Part shown: one piece after another, positions 22,503 to 33,224 of the stretch
Layout of the letters: each line of letters opens with the position of its first letter
Numbering within the stretch: the stretch's first letter is position 1
Assembly: GCA_905221605.1 (NCBI GenBank)
Contig: CAJNDS010002146.1
Location: forward strand, 248,001 to 312,000
Reading direction: 5' to 3'
Source: Symbiodinium natans
Taxonomy: Eukaryota > Sar > Dinophyceae > Suessiales > Symbiodiniaceae
Length of the DNA: 64,000 bases
The notes under the pieces: model-generated
What the model saw: only the letters and a program-made list of their open reading frames with translations
What the model was told of the DNA's origin: nothing
Databases searched by the model: none
Program-made: the position numbers and the translations under genes

Positions 22503-23552
22503 ATGCCTCTTTCGGAAGAGCAAACGGTTGCTCTCAAAAACGCAGCTACAACAGTTGAGTTCCAGGTCGAAAACCCGAAGAAACCTGGAACAAAAGCATG
22601 GGACAGATACGAGAAATACAAGGATGCCGTGACCATTTCGGATGCAACAAGCAAGGGTGCCCAATGGCAGGATTTGAGCATGGATTTCGAGAAGGGGTTT
22701 ATGAAGTGTCCGTCGCTTGCAAGAAACATGGACACAACAATTTCCAACAAACGTGCGGCAATTGAGGGAACACCAGACAGAGAGGCGCTGGCGCGTTCCA
22801 AGGTGCCGCCTGTGGAGCCGTTTTCGGATGCTAGTGGGTCCAAAGTGGAGGTCAGCGCAGCCACCATTGCAGCTTTTCGCAGCATGTTACGTGAAGAATT
22901 GGCAGACACGGAGTTCAAACTGACAGAAAGATTCGAGAATACTTTGGGGCAAATGCGAGCAGACCTATTGGTAGAGCGCCAAGCTCGGGAAAGCTTGGAA
23001 CAACGAGTGCGACAACTCGAAATGAAGCCACATTCGCCTTCGCAACCTCTGGATGATGATGTTGACCGGGCGCTTGCGGTGGTTGGTGGTTTCGGGGAAA
23101 AGGAAGCTTGGGAGGCAGAAGTGGTGGTCAAGAACGCCCTCCAGAATGTTGATGGTCTCACGGAAGTTTACACCACTAGCTCAACGCCAACAGTTGTTTT
23201 CGCTCAATTTGCTTCGCCCGTGAAGATGCAGAGATTTGTTCGCACACAAAAAGCAAGCAAGGCCATGCGTGAGGCAAAGTTGTGGGCCGCGGAGAACCGT
23301 TCGGCAACAGAAAGGAAACGAGGCAAGGTGGCCAGCAAAATCAAAAAGTTTTTGATTGAGATTGATAGCATCACTCCACGGGACATCATGGTCAACTATC
23401 GCAGTTACAAGATTGCAGTGCGCATGAAGCAAAAGTTGGTGCATGTTGCGACTGTCAACGAGGATGGTTATGTGGACTGGGCAGACGTAGGATGCCCAGC
23501 AAGCGAAGAAGTGCGAACAGCCATCCAAGACATCGTAGATGACATGGAGTAG
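22503..23552 (+). CDS. LINE family B ORF1 protein
   Basis: An intact 349-codon frame from ATG 22503 to TAG 23550-23552, ahead of the endonuclease-RT frame. The middle (about residues 115-190) is rich in heptad-like Glu, Leu and Arg and probably forms a coiled coil (REELADTEFKLTERFEN region). The next section (about 195-290) has alternating hydrophobics with AVVGGF and FAQFASPVKMQRFV, resembling an RRM-like fold. The C terminus is basic. Such ORF1 proteins bind LINE RNA as multimers. The assignment rests on layout and composition rather than a diagnostic motif. It is the only undamaged frame in this element. Confidence 0.6.
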   Translation: MPLSEEQTVALKNAATTVEFQVENPKKPGTKAWDRYEKYKDAVTISDATSKGAQWQDLSMDFEKGFMKCPSLARNMDTTISNKRAAIEGTPDREALARSKVPPVEPFSDASGSKVEVSAATIAAFRSMLREELADTEFKLTERFENTLGQMRADLLVERQARESLEQRVRQLEMKPHSPSQPLDDDVDRALAVVGGFGEKEAWEAEVVVKNALQNVDGLTEVYTTSSTPTVVFAQFASPVKMQRFVRTQKASKAMREAKLWAAENRSATERKRGKVASKIKKFLIEIDSITPRDIMVNYRSYKIAVRMKQKLVHVATVNEDGYVDWADVGCPASEEVRTAIQDIVDDME

Positions 23553-23911
23553 GAGTCGGCAAACACCAGTGGCAATAAAGCTTGGCACCGCGGGGGTATC
23601 GCTTCCGGTAAGCGTGCAGCTCATGATCCACATGGTCAACTTGCAGAAGACGTTGTTGGTTTCACGCACCAGATGCATGCAGTAACCAAGAATTTACAGA
23701 GTGTCAGGGACCAAGCCAGATTTGAAGATTTTTTGTGTGAGGTCAATGCGCTTTCGTATGACGTTTTATTTGTCAGTGAAACTTGGCGGGATGCCCACGA
23801 GGAGATGTTCAAGACAACACGTGGGGAGAAATTGTTTTTCAGTGGCGGCTCACGGGGACAAGGTGTATGGCAGATGAGATGTTGTTCAAGCATCTATAAC
23901 AAAGCTCGTCT
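23553..23911 (+). pseudogene. LINE family B ORF2, endonuclease part 1
   Basis: Reads TKNLQSVRDQARFEDFLCEV then YDVLFVSETWRDAHEEMF, the N-terminal strands of an APE-type endonuclease including the catalytic Asn and Glu neighbourhoods, and GGSRGQGV. It is cut at 23912-23916 by the GTACG target site of LINE C and is already frameshifted just before it. Confidence 0.7.
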
Positions 23912-23916
23912 GTACG

Positions 23917-24737
23917 AGAAAGCAGTTGAGGGGGAAAACCGTGTCCCTTAGGGCCCGTGGACTAAAAACCCCCCCAACCCGAGCGCAAAGAAAGCTGGAG
24001 CAAGTTTGGGGCCTCCGGCCACCCTGCCCGAGCAAAACCCGTCGGGGCCCCCAAGGCGTCAGCTGGAGCGACGCAAGTCCCTTCAGGACGACATTGCTAG
24101 CTCGGCCACGTGAACGAAAATTGCCCCGGAGCCCCGGAAAGTCGACTACCCGAGATTTGGTCTGACCTTTCAGTGGAGGAAGGAGGAGATGCCGAGAAGA
24201 CGCCGAGGAACACGTACAGCTGACCACTGCTTCCAACCCAGCACCGTGGTGTCAAGCCCCAGCCAGTTAAGAACTAATCACCCACACGGTTCCCCTTCAC
24301 GGGCTGACGGCGAGGTCAGCACGGGCGGCGAGGTGGGAGGCCGACGTGCCTATGACGTCTCTCCTACGCCGGACGGCTCTGCCATTGGCGCGCGCAATCG
24401 CAACCGCCAGCTGCTCAAGAAGGCGCGTCCGTATCCGGTTGGCGTCAGCGCCCTCCGCCGAGGCGACCGCGTCAGCGAGCCTGTGGATGAAGGAGGCTGC
24501 TGCACGGGAATGCCCACCTTGCGCTTCGAGCACGATGGGCTGGTACTGGAGGCCAGCGTCTGTGCAAAGCTGCTCGGTGTTCTGGTGCTTGCGCTTGTGG
24601 AGGGCGTAGCCTTCCGCAGCGCCAGCGGGGGCTCTCCAAGTTGCATCCCAATGGTTAGGCCCCAGGGCATTAATGACTGCGAAGTCCAAGGCTAGGGGCC
24701 TAGGAGCACCCCGAATGCTTCCGTCCGGCAGACAGAC
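23917..24737 (-). mobile_element. LINE family C, 5'-truncated copy with RLE-like domain
   Basis: An 821-bp minus-strand insertion bounded by GTACG at 23912-23916 and 24738-24742. The coding end (24737 to about 24320) reads RPLALDFAVINALG, KRKHQNTEQLC, YQPIVLEAQGGHS and ASFIHRLADAVA, the D...K...P-Q/E-G order of the restriction-like nuclease at the C terminus of R2-type LINEs. The remaining 400 bp to 23917 is 3' untranslated. Family C differs clearly from family A in this domain. Confidence 0.75.
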
Positions 24738-24742
24738 GTACG

Positions 24743-25191
24743 CAACATTTCCTTTCATGCTTATTCGCCTCGGGTTTGTTTGCTACGTTGTTGCAAAGGG
24801 ACCAGAAGATTTGCTTTTGTGGCGGTATACTTCCCCACAAGTTGGGATTCAGATGATGCCGTGGAGGAGGTATATGACGTGCTGTCACTTGTGCTTGATA
24901 ATTGTATTCGTGATGATGCAGTCATCGTCCTAGGTGGGGACTTCAATGCTAGCCTTGGTCATTTGCAAGCCGGTGACGAACCGTCAATGGGAGTTTGTGG
25001 GTTAGGGCAGCGGAACATTCGTGGAATTACTCTCGCATCATGGGCGCTTTCATACGGGCTTCAATTTTCAAACCGCTTCGCCGACCCGATATTTGGCGCA
25101 GACAGTTGGACAGGCCGGCGATCAATGGACGGAAAACGTGTGCAAATGGACTTCATATTGACCTCCTCAATTTTGCAGGTTGTGCATACCC
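24743..25191 (+). pseudogene. LINE family B ORF2, endonuclease part 2
   Basis: Resumes with NISFHAYSPRVC and FAFVAVYFPTSW, then VIVLGGDFNASLGH (the catalytic Asp-x-Asn of APE nucleases) and MDGKRVQMDFILTSSILQVV. It ends where the T-run of LINE D1 begins. Confidence 0.75.
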
Positions 25192-26310
25192 TTTTTTTTT
25201 TCCCGCGAGATCGGCCAATGATCAAGGTCGGAGGCCTAGCCTACTGCAACCGGACTCAGCAGGCAGCACTAAGCGGAAAAGGCAGGGACGTACGGACTTG
25301 CCAGGGCATGACAAGACCAGGTGCCCATGTCTATCCGAAAACGATCCCCGGCAGCCAAGCATCCCAGCCATGCACAAGGCCACTCACACAACCCCAACAG
25401 GATTAGGATTGGCGACGGCCCGTGCATGGAAGAGAGAAGGCGGATCGTGTATTTTCAAGCTGGTTTGTTTTAAGGACTTACGCAAAAGGACATCCAAAAG
25501 AAAACGTGTCATGAATTCTAAAGTGAAGAAGCAGCACATCGTTCTCGAAGTCAGTCTCAACGTTTGCCGTATTTGCTTAAGGCACCAACTCCAAGGGCCA
25601 GGAACGAAACAAAGAAAGTTAGCCATGGTAGTAGCAGCAGCGCCAAGACATCTGGAGGTTCTGCAATTTCCATCACGAGCCATGCAAGAAATCTCTCAAG
25701 CATAAGACGTTTGGTGTTTTTGCTTAAGGCACCAACCCCAGAAGCAGAAAAAAAGCACAAGACAACAAGCAGAACTAGTTGCGTCTCACGCAATGCGACA
25801 AAGGGCAGAGTGATTCAATGGGAGCCACGGGGTTAAAAGAACAGTTCGGACAGCAAACCAAAACCTGAAACAAAACAAAAAAGAACCAAAAAAAAAAACA
25901 AATCTTGCAACCATGAGTGACGCACTGGCAAGACTGTTTAGGGAAGAGCGCACCCCTGGTTTTCTCAGCGCTTGTCCAGGAGTCGTAGGAGCTCGCCTGA
26001 CGCCCGCACCCATCGAGTGACACTCCAAGCATCAGTTAGATTGCTGCCGACTGACCTCCGAGCATCAGCGCAGCCCCAGTCTGGAACATTGCACATGATC
26101 TGCATTGCCACATCACAGACAAAGAATAAATGCTCGATATCTTCCAAGAGATTGCTGGAACAAAATCTGCATGGAGCAGCCGGCCCAAGAGCAGCATGCG
26201 AGAAGTAGCCTTGAAGTTTAAGCTGAGCCCAAGCTTGGGCATCGGAGATGCGAATCCCGAGATCTGCCAACTGATGCACCGTCCAACTCAGCTTCGAGTA
26301 GCTTAGCCAG
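25192..26310 (-). mobile_element. LINE family D, copy D1 (3' end only)
   Basis: A minus-strand 3' fragment whose tail is the poly-T at 25192-25201 on the plus strand. It has about 770 bp of 3' untranslated region and the last 100 or so codons (26279-25965), including the zinc knuckle CRFCSSNLLEDIEHLFFVC. It is almost identical to the end of D2 over about 1.12 kb. No target duplication was found. Confidence 0.8.
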
Positions 26311-26742
26311 GCTGATTGGGCGCTTCCTATTGGTTTGGATCATCGTTGTGTTCACAGCATGCTACAATTGCCCGCGGCAAGGCGACCGTGCATCCGTAAG
26401 CGACAGGGACTGAAATTTTGGAAGCCTCACCGCGATCAACATGGGAAGTGTTCCGTGTTCCAGGCCACGTTGTCTACAGCTTTGGCGGGGTGTCAAGAAG
26501 TTTGCGTGTCCACATTGGAAGAATGTTTGGTGACAGCAGGAAAGAAGGAGGGCACGAGCGGAAAACGACGAAGCTCCTTCCAGCCGTCTTCTTACTTAAA
26601 ACATTTGCGTATCCAGAGGAGAAATTCGCACAATCCAGACTCACGCAAACAGTTGTCCTTTCAAATTCGAAGAACTCAGCGCCGTGAGATGAGACTGTGG
26701 AAATCCTCAGCCATATCACAGCATTTATGCGACAATTCCAAG
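26311..26742 (+). pseudogene. LINE family B ORF2, end of endonuclease and linker
   Basis: Begins DWALPIGLDHRCVHSM, the Ser/Leu-Asp-His strand that closes an APE nuclease, followed by a basic linker (RKRQGLKFW, RRSSFQPS). It is cut at TCCAAG (26737-26742) by LINE D2. Confidence 0.65.
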
Positions 26743-28783
26743 TTTTTTTTTTCCCGCGAGATCGGCCAATGATCAAGGTCGGAGGCCTAGCCTACTGCAA
26801 CCGGACTCAGCAGGCAGCACTAAGCGGAAAAGGCAGGGACGAACGGACTTGCCAGGGCATGACAAGACCAGGTGCCCATGTCTATCCGAAAACGATCCCC
26901 GGCAGCCAAGCATCCCAGCCATGCACAAGGCCACTCACACAACCCCAACAGGATTAGGATTGGCGACGGCCCGTGCATGGAAGAGAGAAGGCGGATCGTG
27001 TATTTTCAAGCTGGTTTGTCTTAAGGACTTACGCAAAAGGACATCCAAAAGAAAACGTGTCATGAATTCTAAAGTGAAGAAGCAGCACATCGTTCTCGAA
27101 GTCAGTCTCAACGTTTGCCGTATTTGCTTAAGGCACCAACTCCAAGGGCCAGGAACGAAACAAAGAAAGTTAGCCATGGTAGTAGCAGCCGCGCCAAGAC
27201 ATCTGGAGGTTCTGCAATTTCCATCACGAGCCATGCAAGAAATCTCTCAAGCATAAGACGTTTGGTGTTTTTGCTTAAGGCACCAACCCCAGAAGCAGAA
27301 AAAGGAAACACAAGACAACAAGCAGAACAAGTTGCGTCTCACGCAATGCGACAAAGGGCAGAGTGATTCAATGGGAGCCACGGGGTTAAAAGAACAGTTC
27401 GGACAGCAAACCCAAACCTGAAACAAAACAAAAAAAACCAAAAAAAAAATCTTGCAACCATGAGTGACGCACTGGCAAGACTGCTTAGGGAAGAGCGCAC
27501 CCCTGGTTTTCTCAGCGCTTGTCCAGGTGTCGTAGGAGCTCGCCTGACGCCCGCACCCATCGAGTGACACTCCAAGCATCAGTTAGATTGCTGCCGACTG
27601 ACCTCCGAGCATCAGCGCAGCCCCAGTCTGGAACATTGCACATGATCTGCATTGCCACATCACAGTCAAAGAATAAATGCTCGATATCTTCCAAGAGATT
27701 GCTGGAACAAAATCTGCATGGAGCAGCCGGCCCGAGAGCAGCATGCGAGAAGTAGCCTTGAAGTTTAAGCTGAGCCCAAGCTTGGGCATCGGAGATGCGA
27801 ATCCCGAGATCTGCCAACTGATGCACCGTCCAACTCAGCTTCGAGTAGCTTAGCCAGTGCTGAATGTTTTTTGAACAAGAGTGCCAATTTGCCTGCTCAT
27901 GCGCACGGACAGCAGGAAGAACAACTGTCACAGCGTGATAGTGCAACTTAGCCTTGATCTGCTTGACAGAAAGGACTGAAGTATCAATACCGAGCTCTGG
28001 TAGTCCCAGTTGCTGCTCTTTGCGCAGCACGCTGGCCGACCAGGACGACGGTTCGTTTTCAGCCAGCCGCAAAATCTCATTTTCAGAGCTGTAGCGAGCA
28101 TCATTGCGGGCACGCCGCCGCACCATGATAGCTCGGCTCCACGCGGTCGCTGACAAGCGATCCAGAACACCCAGCTCATGCATCAAGACAACCCGAAGTA
28201 CTGCGTAGCACCTCAGGATCTTCTTGAGCAAGGATGCCTGCAACCCATTGACCTGTTTTTCGAAGAACGGAACTTGAACTGTGAGTTCGATCGCGTGGGA
28301 TGCCGACGGAAGTAACCTTGTACGAAAGGCAAGAAGGAGTGCATGCATTGGAAAGCCTGCAGACGACAGCTCAGTCAACAGCATATGCATCTTCGAAGGT
28401 CCGCGGGAGAGGATACACTGCAGGTGAGCTCTGCCATCAAATTGGGCCCCCAAGGAGACTCCAAGCTGGACATGTGAATCCACAAAATCCACACGGGAGC
28501 CTTGCAAGACCAGCGGTCGCACCTTAGCAAACCCATGCGCCAGAATACAGTTCTTGCCTGCTTTGTAAACATATTGGTCCAATGAGGCTGCCTCACCCAA
28601 GACATCAGTGGCATGCCACTGGAACCCGAGTGTCATCCACAAAGCTTCGCAGTCCACGACGTACTGTGGACGCCAGGTCCAAAAGTACCAGTCTGATGGT
28701 ATCATTCGGGGCAGCTTTCATGACATCCATCCAAGTAAGGGTCGAATCGCAAACCATGTCATACAGCATCCTAGCCACATCCA
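26743..28783 (-). mobile_element. LINE family D, copy D2 (5'-truncated)
   Basis: A 2041-bp minus-strand insertion with a poly-T (tail) at 26743-26752 and TCCAAG duplicated at 26737-26742 and 28784-28789. It includes the whole D1 sequence plus about 900 bp more of the ORF. A 13-bp ACATCCATCCAAG repeat lies near its 5' end at 28728 and 28777. Confidence 0.75.
27512..28705 (-). CDS. LINE family D RT C-terminal region (partial ORF)
   Basis: An open frame of about 397 codons ending at 27512, without the RT catalytic core because the copy is 5'-truncated. Visible blocks are HVQLGVSLGAQFDGR (RT thumb strand), LPSASHAIELTVQVPFFEKQ, LHELGVLDRL-like text and the zinc knuckle CRFCSSNLLEDIEHLFFDC typical of LINE C termini. 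The frame is undamaged over its full length, so the insertion is young, but without a catalytic core it is not functional. Confidence 0.7.
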   Translation of the reverse strand: MIPSDWYFWTWRPQYVVDCEALWMTLGFQWHATDVLGEAASLDQYVYKAGKNCILAHGFAKVRPLVLQGSRVDFVDSHVQLGVSLGAQFDGRAHLQCILSRGPSKMHMLLTELSSAGFPMHALLLAFRTRLLPSASHAIELTVQVPFFEKQVNGLQASLLKKILRCYAVLRVVLMHELGVLDRLSATAWSRAIMVRRRARNDARYSSENEILRLAENEPSSWSASVLRKEQQLGLPELGIDTSVLSVKQIKAKLHYHAVTVVLPAVRAHEQANWHSCSKNIQHWLSYSKLSWTVHQLADLGIRISDAQAWAQLKLQGYFSHAALGPAAPCRFCSSNLLEDIEHLFFDCDVAMQIMCNVPDWGCADARRSVGSNLTDAWSVTRWVRASGELLRHLDKR

Positions 28784-28789
28784 TCCAAG

Positions 28790-30388
28790 TGGAGATACAT
28801 GCGAGGTTTGAATGAGACACTTGGCCGGAAGCATGCCCAACAACCACATCCAGATGAGTTTGCAAAAATGTTGGAGGAGCTTTTTCATGGTACGCCCACT
28901 GCGCCTGATGAAGCGCCTAGGTCTATCAGAACCACCCTTCGACGTGCAAGAGCTTCACCAGGCTATCCACCGCATGAAACTAGGAAGGGCGACTGACGAG
29001 GTTGGACTTGCTGCCGAGCTCTTGAGATATGTTCCCGAAGACTTTTTACATGCACTGCTTCATGTTTGCAATCATATCCTCGTCACGGGTGATGCACCTG
29101 CGCAATGGCGACGGACCTTATTTCAGATGTTGCCTAAACACACAAATGCGAAGCCAACAGCCGATTTCAGACCAATTGCTTCAGTTCGCGTGTTGTATAA
29201 AGTTTTTGCATACCTCCTCCTTGGTCGCATTGAAGATACGTTGGAAGCATCGCAGCCTGAGGAGCAGCATGGTTTTCGCGCCCACCGACGTATTGAAGAA
29301 CACCTGCTGACAATGAATGTTGTTCTCGATAAGACGTTGCAATGCGGTAAGCCTGTTTGGGTGATTTCTCTGGACCTATCCAAAGCGTTCGACCGGGTAG
29401 ATTGGGCTGCATTGTGGGATGCTCTTCGTCGACACGGTGTTTCAAATCATATTATTTGGTTGTTACAATGTTTGTACCAACACCAAACGGGTACAGTGAT
29501 TGGCGAAACAGAATCAAGCAAAGAATTTGACATAAATTGCAAAATTGCTTGACTTGCGCTTTGCTGACGATATTTTATTGTTCGCGATGACACGTGACGA
29601 AGCTGCACGGATCTTGGATGCAATTGTCCAGGCTCTCGCCGCCGTGGGTCTTCTTTTGAACCCAACAAAAACCAAGGCTTTAACCACAGAAGCACAACCA
29701 CCATCGACATTGTCAACGCCAAATGGTTTGGTCGTGGATGTATTAAACAGAGAAGATTCGCATAAGTGGTTGGGATGTTTACTTTGCACCAAGTCGGAGG
29801 GCAACCATGCAGTTGATACTGACCATCATGTGCAAGCTGCATTCAAAGCATTTTTTGCCAATCGATGGCTTCTATGTGATCAGAAAGTTTCCTTGCGTGA
29901 TCGCTTGCGCTATTTTGAGGCTGTCATTTCCCCAGTTGCTTGTTTCGCGGCTGCGCACCGGCCTGTGTAAATCGGACTTGCGCAAAGTCGACGTTGCTCA
30001 GCGGCGGATGTTGCGTACTGTCGTTGGCGCACCAAGTGGCACAGACTGGTCGGCAGAATGGCATGTGATCTTGCATGGCTGGAACCGCCGTGTATCAGAG
30101 CAGATACAAGCATGCAACATTTCGACATGGTCCGACCGATGCTTGCGCTTTTATTGGCGATTTGCGCAATATGTGGTTTCCCTACCTGCTGATCGGTGGG
30201 TCAGACGTGCTCTGAACTGGGTTCCGAATTGGTCTCGTCGCAAGGGGCGACCCAGGTACCAGTGGGATTCCATGCTTCAAGACTTCTGTCGATGGAAACG
30301 ATGTGAGAACTGGCAATTTGAAGCCCAAGACGAGGCGAGATGGTCAACACTGCTTTCGGATTTTCTGTCTTTCATGGAGCACGTGTGA
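28790..30388 (+). pseudogene. LINE family B ORF2, reverse transcriptase and C terminus
   Basis: Blocks in order are GLNETLGRKHAQQPHPDEF, FDVQELHQAIHRMKLGRATD, TADFRPIASVRVLYKVF, HGFRAHRRIEEHLL, VISLDLSKAFDRVDW (motif A), then near 29540 a direct join to LRFADDILLFA (motif C). The VRQGCVLSP segment (motif B), present at 13625 in another copy, is missing. After that come LLLNPTKTKALTTEAQ, KWLGCLL, RRMLRTVVGAPSGTDWSAEW and RPRYQWDSMLQDFCRW. At least three frames are needed. Deletion of motif B makes this polymerase inactive. Confidence 0.8.
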
Positions 30389-30454
30389 GCGCCGCTTTTC
30401 TGTATAGTTAATGCTGGATTTGCCTGAGCCCTAAATGGGCTGCCTAAGGGCTTT

Positions 30455-30475
30455 CAGGCCTGACTTGACTTGACT
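30455..30475. repeat. (TCAAG)n tract, minus-oriented
   Basis: CCTGACTTGACTTGACTCGC, the inverse of the tract at 32112-32131. It lies at the 3' side of LINE fragment A4. Confidence 0.8.
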
Positions 30476-30850
30476 CGCAAGCGGAAGTGCGAGGAGGCTG
30501 GCACAAAAGGCGCGAGTGACTGCAAACGAGATGAGGCAGACCACCGGAGCGCGTATGCGGAGGTGGCTGCGCTCCTGGCGGTTGCAGGCGCGGCCCGCGC
30601 CCTGCAGCGGGCGAGCTGGCGGACGAACCCCGCAGCCTCGGCACTCCAACGGCCTCCGACCTCGAGAGCGAGCACGGTCAGGCGAGAGCGGGCCGATCGG
30701 CAGAGCTCCGGGTACGTCCGCTCCTTGGCCTGGCGAGCCAAGCGCAACGCGGCACCAGTGGTGCAGCCGCGCGTGCGACGGGGGGCACCGGCGGCCGTCA
30801 GTGGAGAGACAAAGGGGGGTGTCAACAGCCAACTGAACACCCCCCCAGAG
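30470..30850 (-). pseudogene. LINE family A fragment A4 (nuclease-like C terminus)
   Basis: The minus strand reads TPPFVSPLTAAG, then RQAKERTYPELCRSARS and LTVLALEVGGRWSAEAAGFV, matching the C-terminal domain of copies A1-A3. It ends in AGTCAAGTCAAGTCAGG, which may be the element tail. Confidence 0.7.
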
Positions 30851-31129
30851 CGGGAGTCCGTTGGCGATGACCTCGGAGTGGTCCGAGGGTTTGTCGTGAA
30901 GTGTATGCTTGTACGTTGTGACACGTTAGGATTGAATGCCGCGTGTTGCAGGCGTTCGTTGCTAAAGCGACGTAGCAACGTAGCAGATGAAAGAGGAATT
31001 CGACCGTGGCCATGCCTTCAGCGTGTGCCGTCGCTAGACATCCCGCTGGGTGTCACTGGCAAGAGCATGCTGCAACTAGGGCATGCCCTTGCGTAAACAA
31101 TATGCAGAACATTTGAAAACCTTGTTGAT

Positions 31130-32075
31130 CGACGTGCCAGCTTGCCTTTGCAGCAATGCAGCTGGCGAATGCCCGAATGCCCGCAAACGTCGTGCCAGCC
31201 CTGGCTCTGGCCCACTTAACTGCGCTGCGCAAGCCAGATGGCGGCCCATTGCCATTTTCGATCAAGCGACGCTTTTCCAATACGCTCGGCAGGCGCGGGC
31301 CGGTACCGACGCATTGGCCGCCCATGGCTAGAACTTAGTGATGACGCCACCCTTGTTTCCCTCGATGGGCGGAGTGCGTATGACAGCATGTCCCGAGCAT
31401 GCTTCCTTACCGGCCTCCAAGAGACCGCATTTTCGTACGGCTGTTTTACGGGCAGCCGTGACCTCGCGGGACCTGGCGCATGCCTCTGGAGACACCGTTG
31501 TTAGAAACGTCCACGAAGAATGCGGCATCGCTTTCAATGAGGGGAAGACCCGCGCGTACAGCTGTGCTGGTGGGCCCCTCCGGGCATCGACGCACTTGGG
31601 GCAAACGTTTGGCGATCGGACAAACCTCCTGCCGAGCGAGGGCTCCTTGTGCTGACGCCCATTGGCCGCAGCTGCCCTGGGCGGCCGGCGCCGGCTGCCT
31701 ACTGGGCCGCTCCGGACCCGCGCCCCGGCTTTCGCTGACACTTGCGGGCACCAGCTCGCCATGGGCGGGACCGCCGCATCGGGTCTCCAGGGAGCAGCGG
31801 AGGCACGCCACCTCAACCATCGGGTGGCAAGAACGCCTTCTTGGGACGAAGTCATCAAGGGTGCCCGCCCACCTCAACCATCTGACGAGGGCGTTGCCCA
31901 GAGCGACTGGCCACATGCCTGGCAGCATTGTGCATCGCGCATTCGCAACCACTACTTTCGCGAATGCATTTTGCTGCCTTCCATGACTAGCCACTTGCGC
32001 AGGCAGGAGCCTGGCTCACCGCCATACCAAGCGAGCCCGCCACCACGTCACCACGTTGCCACCCCATGACATCGA
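31130..32075 (+). pseudogene. LINE family E fragment: RT core and C terminus
   Basis: Broken plus-strand frames read LALAHLTALRKPDGG, LVSLDGRSAYDSMSRACFLT (motif A), GIAFNEGKTRAYSCAGGP (after the catalytic box) and near the end QSDWPHAWQHCASRIRNHYF, followed by LPSMTSHLRRQEPG. Motifs B and C are deleted. The sequence is followed by a (TCAAG)n tract at 32112. 30851-31129 shows nothing recognisable. Confidence 0.6.
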
Positions 32076-32107
32076 GGATCCATGAAGTTTTTTCGCAAAC
32101 GGATCTG

Positions 32108-32131
32108 CCAGCAAGTCAAGTCAAGTCAGGC
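32108..32131. repeat. (TCAAG)n tract
   Basis: GCAAGTCAAGTCAAGTCAGGCC follows the end of LINE fragment E. It is an inverted copy of the tract at 30455-30475, so the two bracket 30476-32107. Confidence 0.85.
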
Positions 32132-32213
32132 CTTCGCATGGTCATAACAGGCTCCCACTTGCGAGCGGGCACGCAGCATCGCGGCTCTCCCACGCAATGG
32201 AAGACAAGCGAGC

Positions 32214-33224
32214 CTAAGTTCCAAGTGCATATATCATGACATTTCGGCATATTGTCGCACCAACACCACCACGCTGTGACCGAATCCATCGCGACCCGTG
32301 GGCCGTGGACAACGTGCCAGTCGGCGAGAGTGGCGCGTTGCGGGTGTGAGCGGGTAACCAACCGGACCGGGGTACGTGCGACCACTCGGCGTTGATAGCA
32401 ACAAGTCTTCCAACACACCAATGGCAGCTGCAATTGAGGGAGGGAAGTCTACCGGGCGATGCGTCCTTTGCATCAATTGCGACACGCAACATCTCAAAAA
32501 TGAGCCCCGATGGCCCTGGCGTGGCTCCTTTGCTCTGCGGAGGTTGGTAAGGAGCCCAGATCGGCGCAGCGAAACGGGCGAGGCAGGCACAAGCATGGAC
32601 GGGTAAGGCGTGGGCAAAAGCTCCGCCAAGAGCCTTGGACAGTTCGCCGAGGCGTGTGACGAATGTAGCTTGCTCGGCACGCTGAGCAGGGGTTGGCGGA
32701 GGAGGGGTACCATGGAGCAAGAAAGGGCCAACTCTCCCGGAAGAAGCGTTGGAAGCGCTCCCGCAAAACGTGCCGGACCCGGGCTGTGTCGTTGGGGGCG
32801 CCACAGCAACATCCGCGGTAGAAACAAGAACAACTTCCATGCGCACACTGTGGCCGGGTCGTTTTCGACATCGTGTTTCGCCGTCACTGTCCACTTCCGA
32901 ACACGTCATCCCTTGCAAGTGAATAATTTTCTGATTGTTCCCGGGTTCCGCGTCTTTTCGCGCAATGTATTCACTTGTCAGCGTGCGCAGCGCAAGCCGA
33001 AGGAAGCCCAAGCAACGCAGACACGGCACGAGCACAACGCTCGCGAGTGGTGGAGCCTCCACGAGATCAGCAAGGTCGCAAAGCCGAGCTGCAATGAATG
33101 CGTGTCCTGAAATGGCATGGTGCCCAAGCAGGCACGCAAGTCGTGTTTTCGAACGGCAGGAGCAGAGCACCAGCGCAAAAGCGCTGCGATGAACATTTTG
33201 ATGACATCTGTCGCGGCGCGTCAT
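32214..33224 (-). pseudogene. LINE fragment, RT N-terminal region (family E-like)
   Basis: A 336-codon minus-strand frame. The only strong block is KGATPGPSGLIFEMLRVAID (32500-32560), the entry region of non-LTR reverse transcriptases (K-x-PGPSG). The upstream text (AQRAEQATFVTRLGELSKAL) is alpha-helical as in linker regions of dinoflagellate LINEs. The catalytic part is absent. The rest of the frame cannot be assigned. Confidence 0.5.

Larger units (their letters stand above)
22300..30400 (+). mobile_element. LINE family B, long copy carrying three nested insertions
   Basis: Pieces of one element in order: ORF1 (22503-23552), endonuclease part 1 (23553-23916), part 2 (24743-25191), part 3 (26311-26742), reverse transcriptase and C terminus (28790-30388). 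They are separated by LINE C (23917-24737), D1 (25192-26310) and D2 (26743-28783). The B pieces add up to about 4.1 kb. The outer ends are approximate, as no target duplication was identified for B itself. Confidence 0.75.

Noticed and set aside
31130-33224. LINE E plus-strand piece and the minus-strand piece as one twin-primed insertion
   Set aside because: The inverted 5' piece lies on the 3' side of the direct piece and a (TCAAG)n tract separates them, which is the wrong geometry for twin priming.
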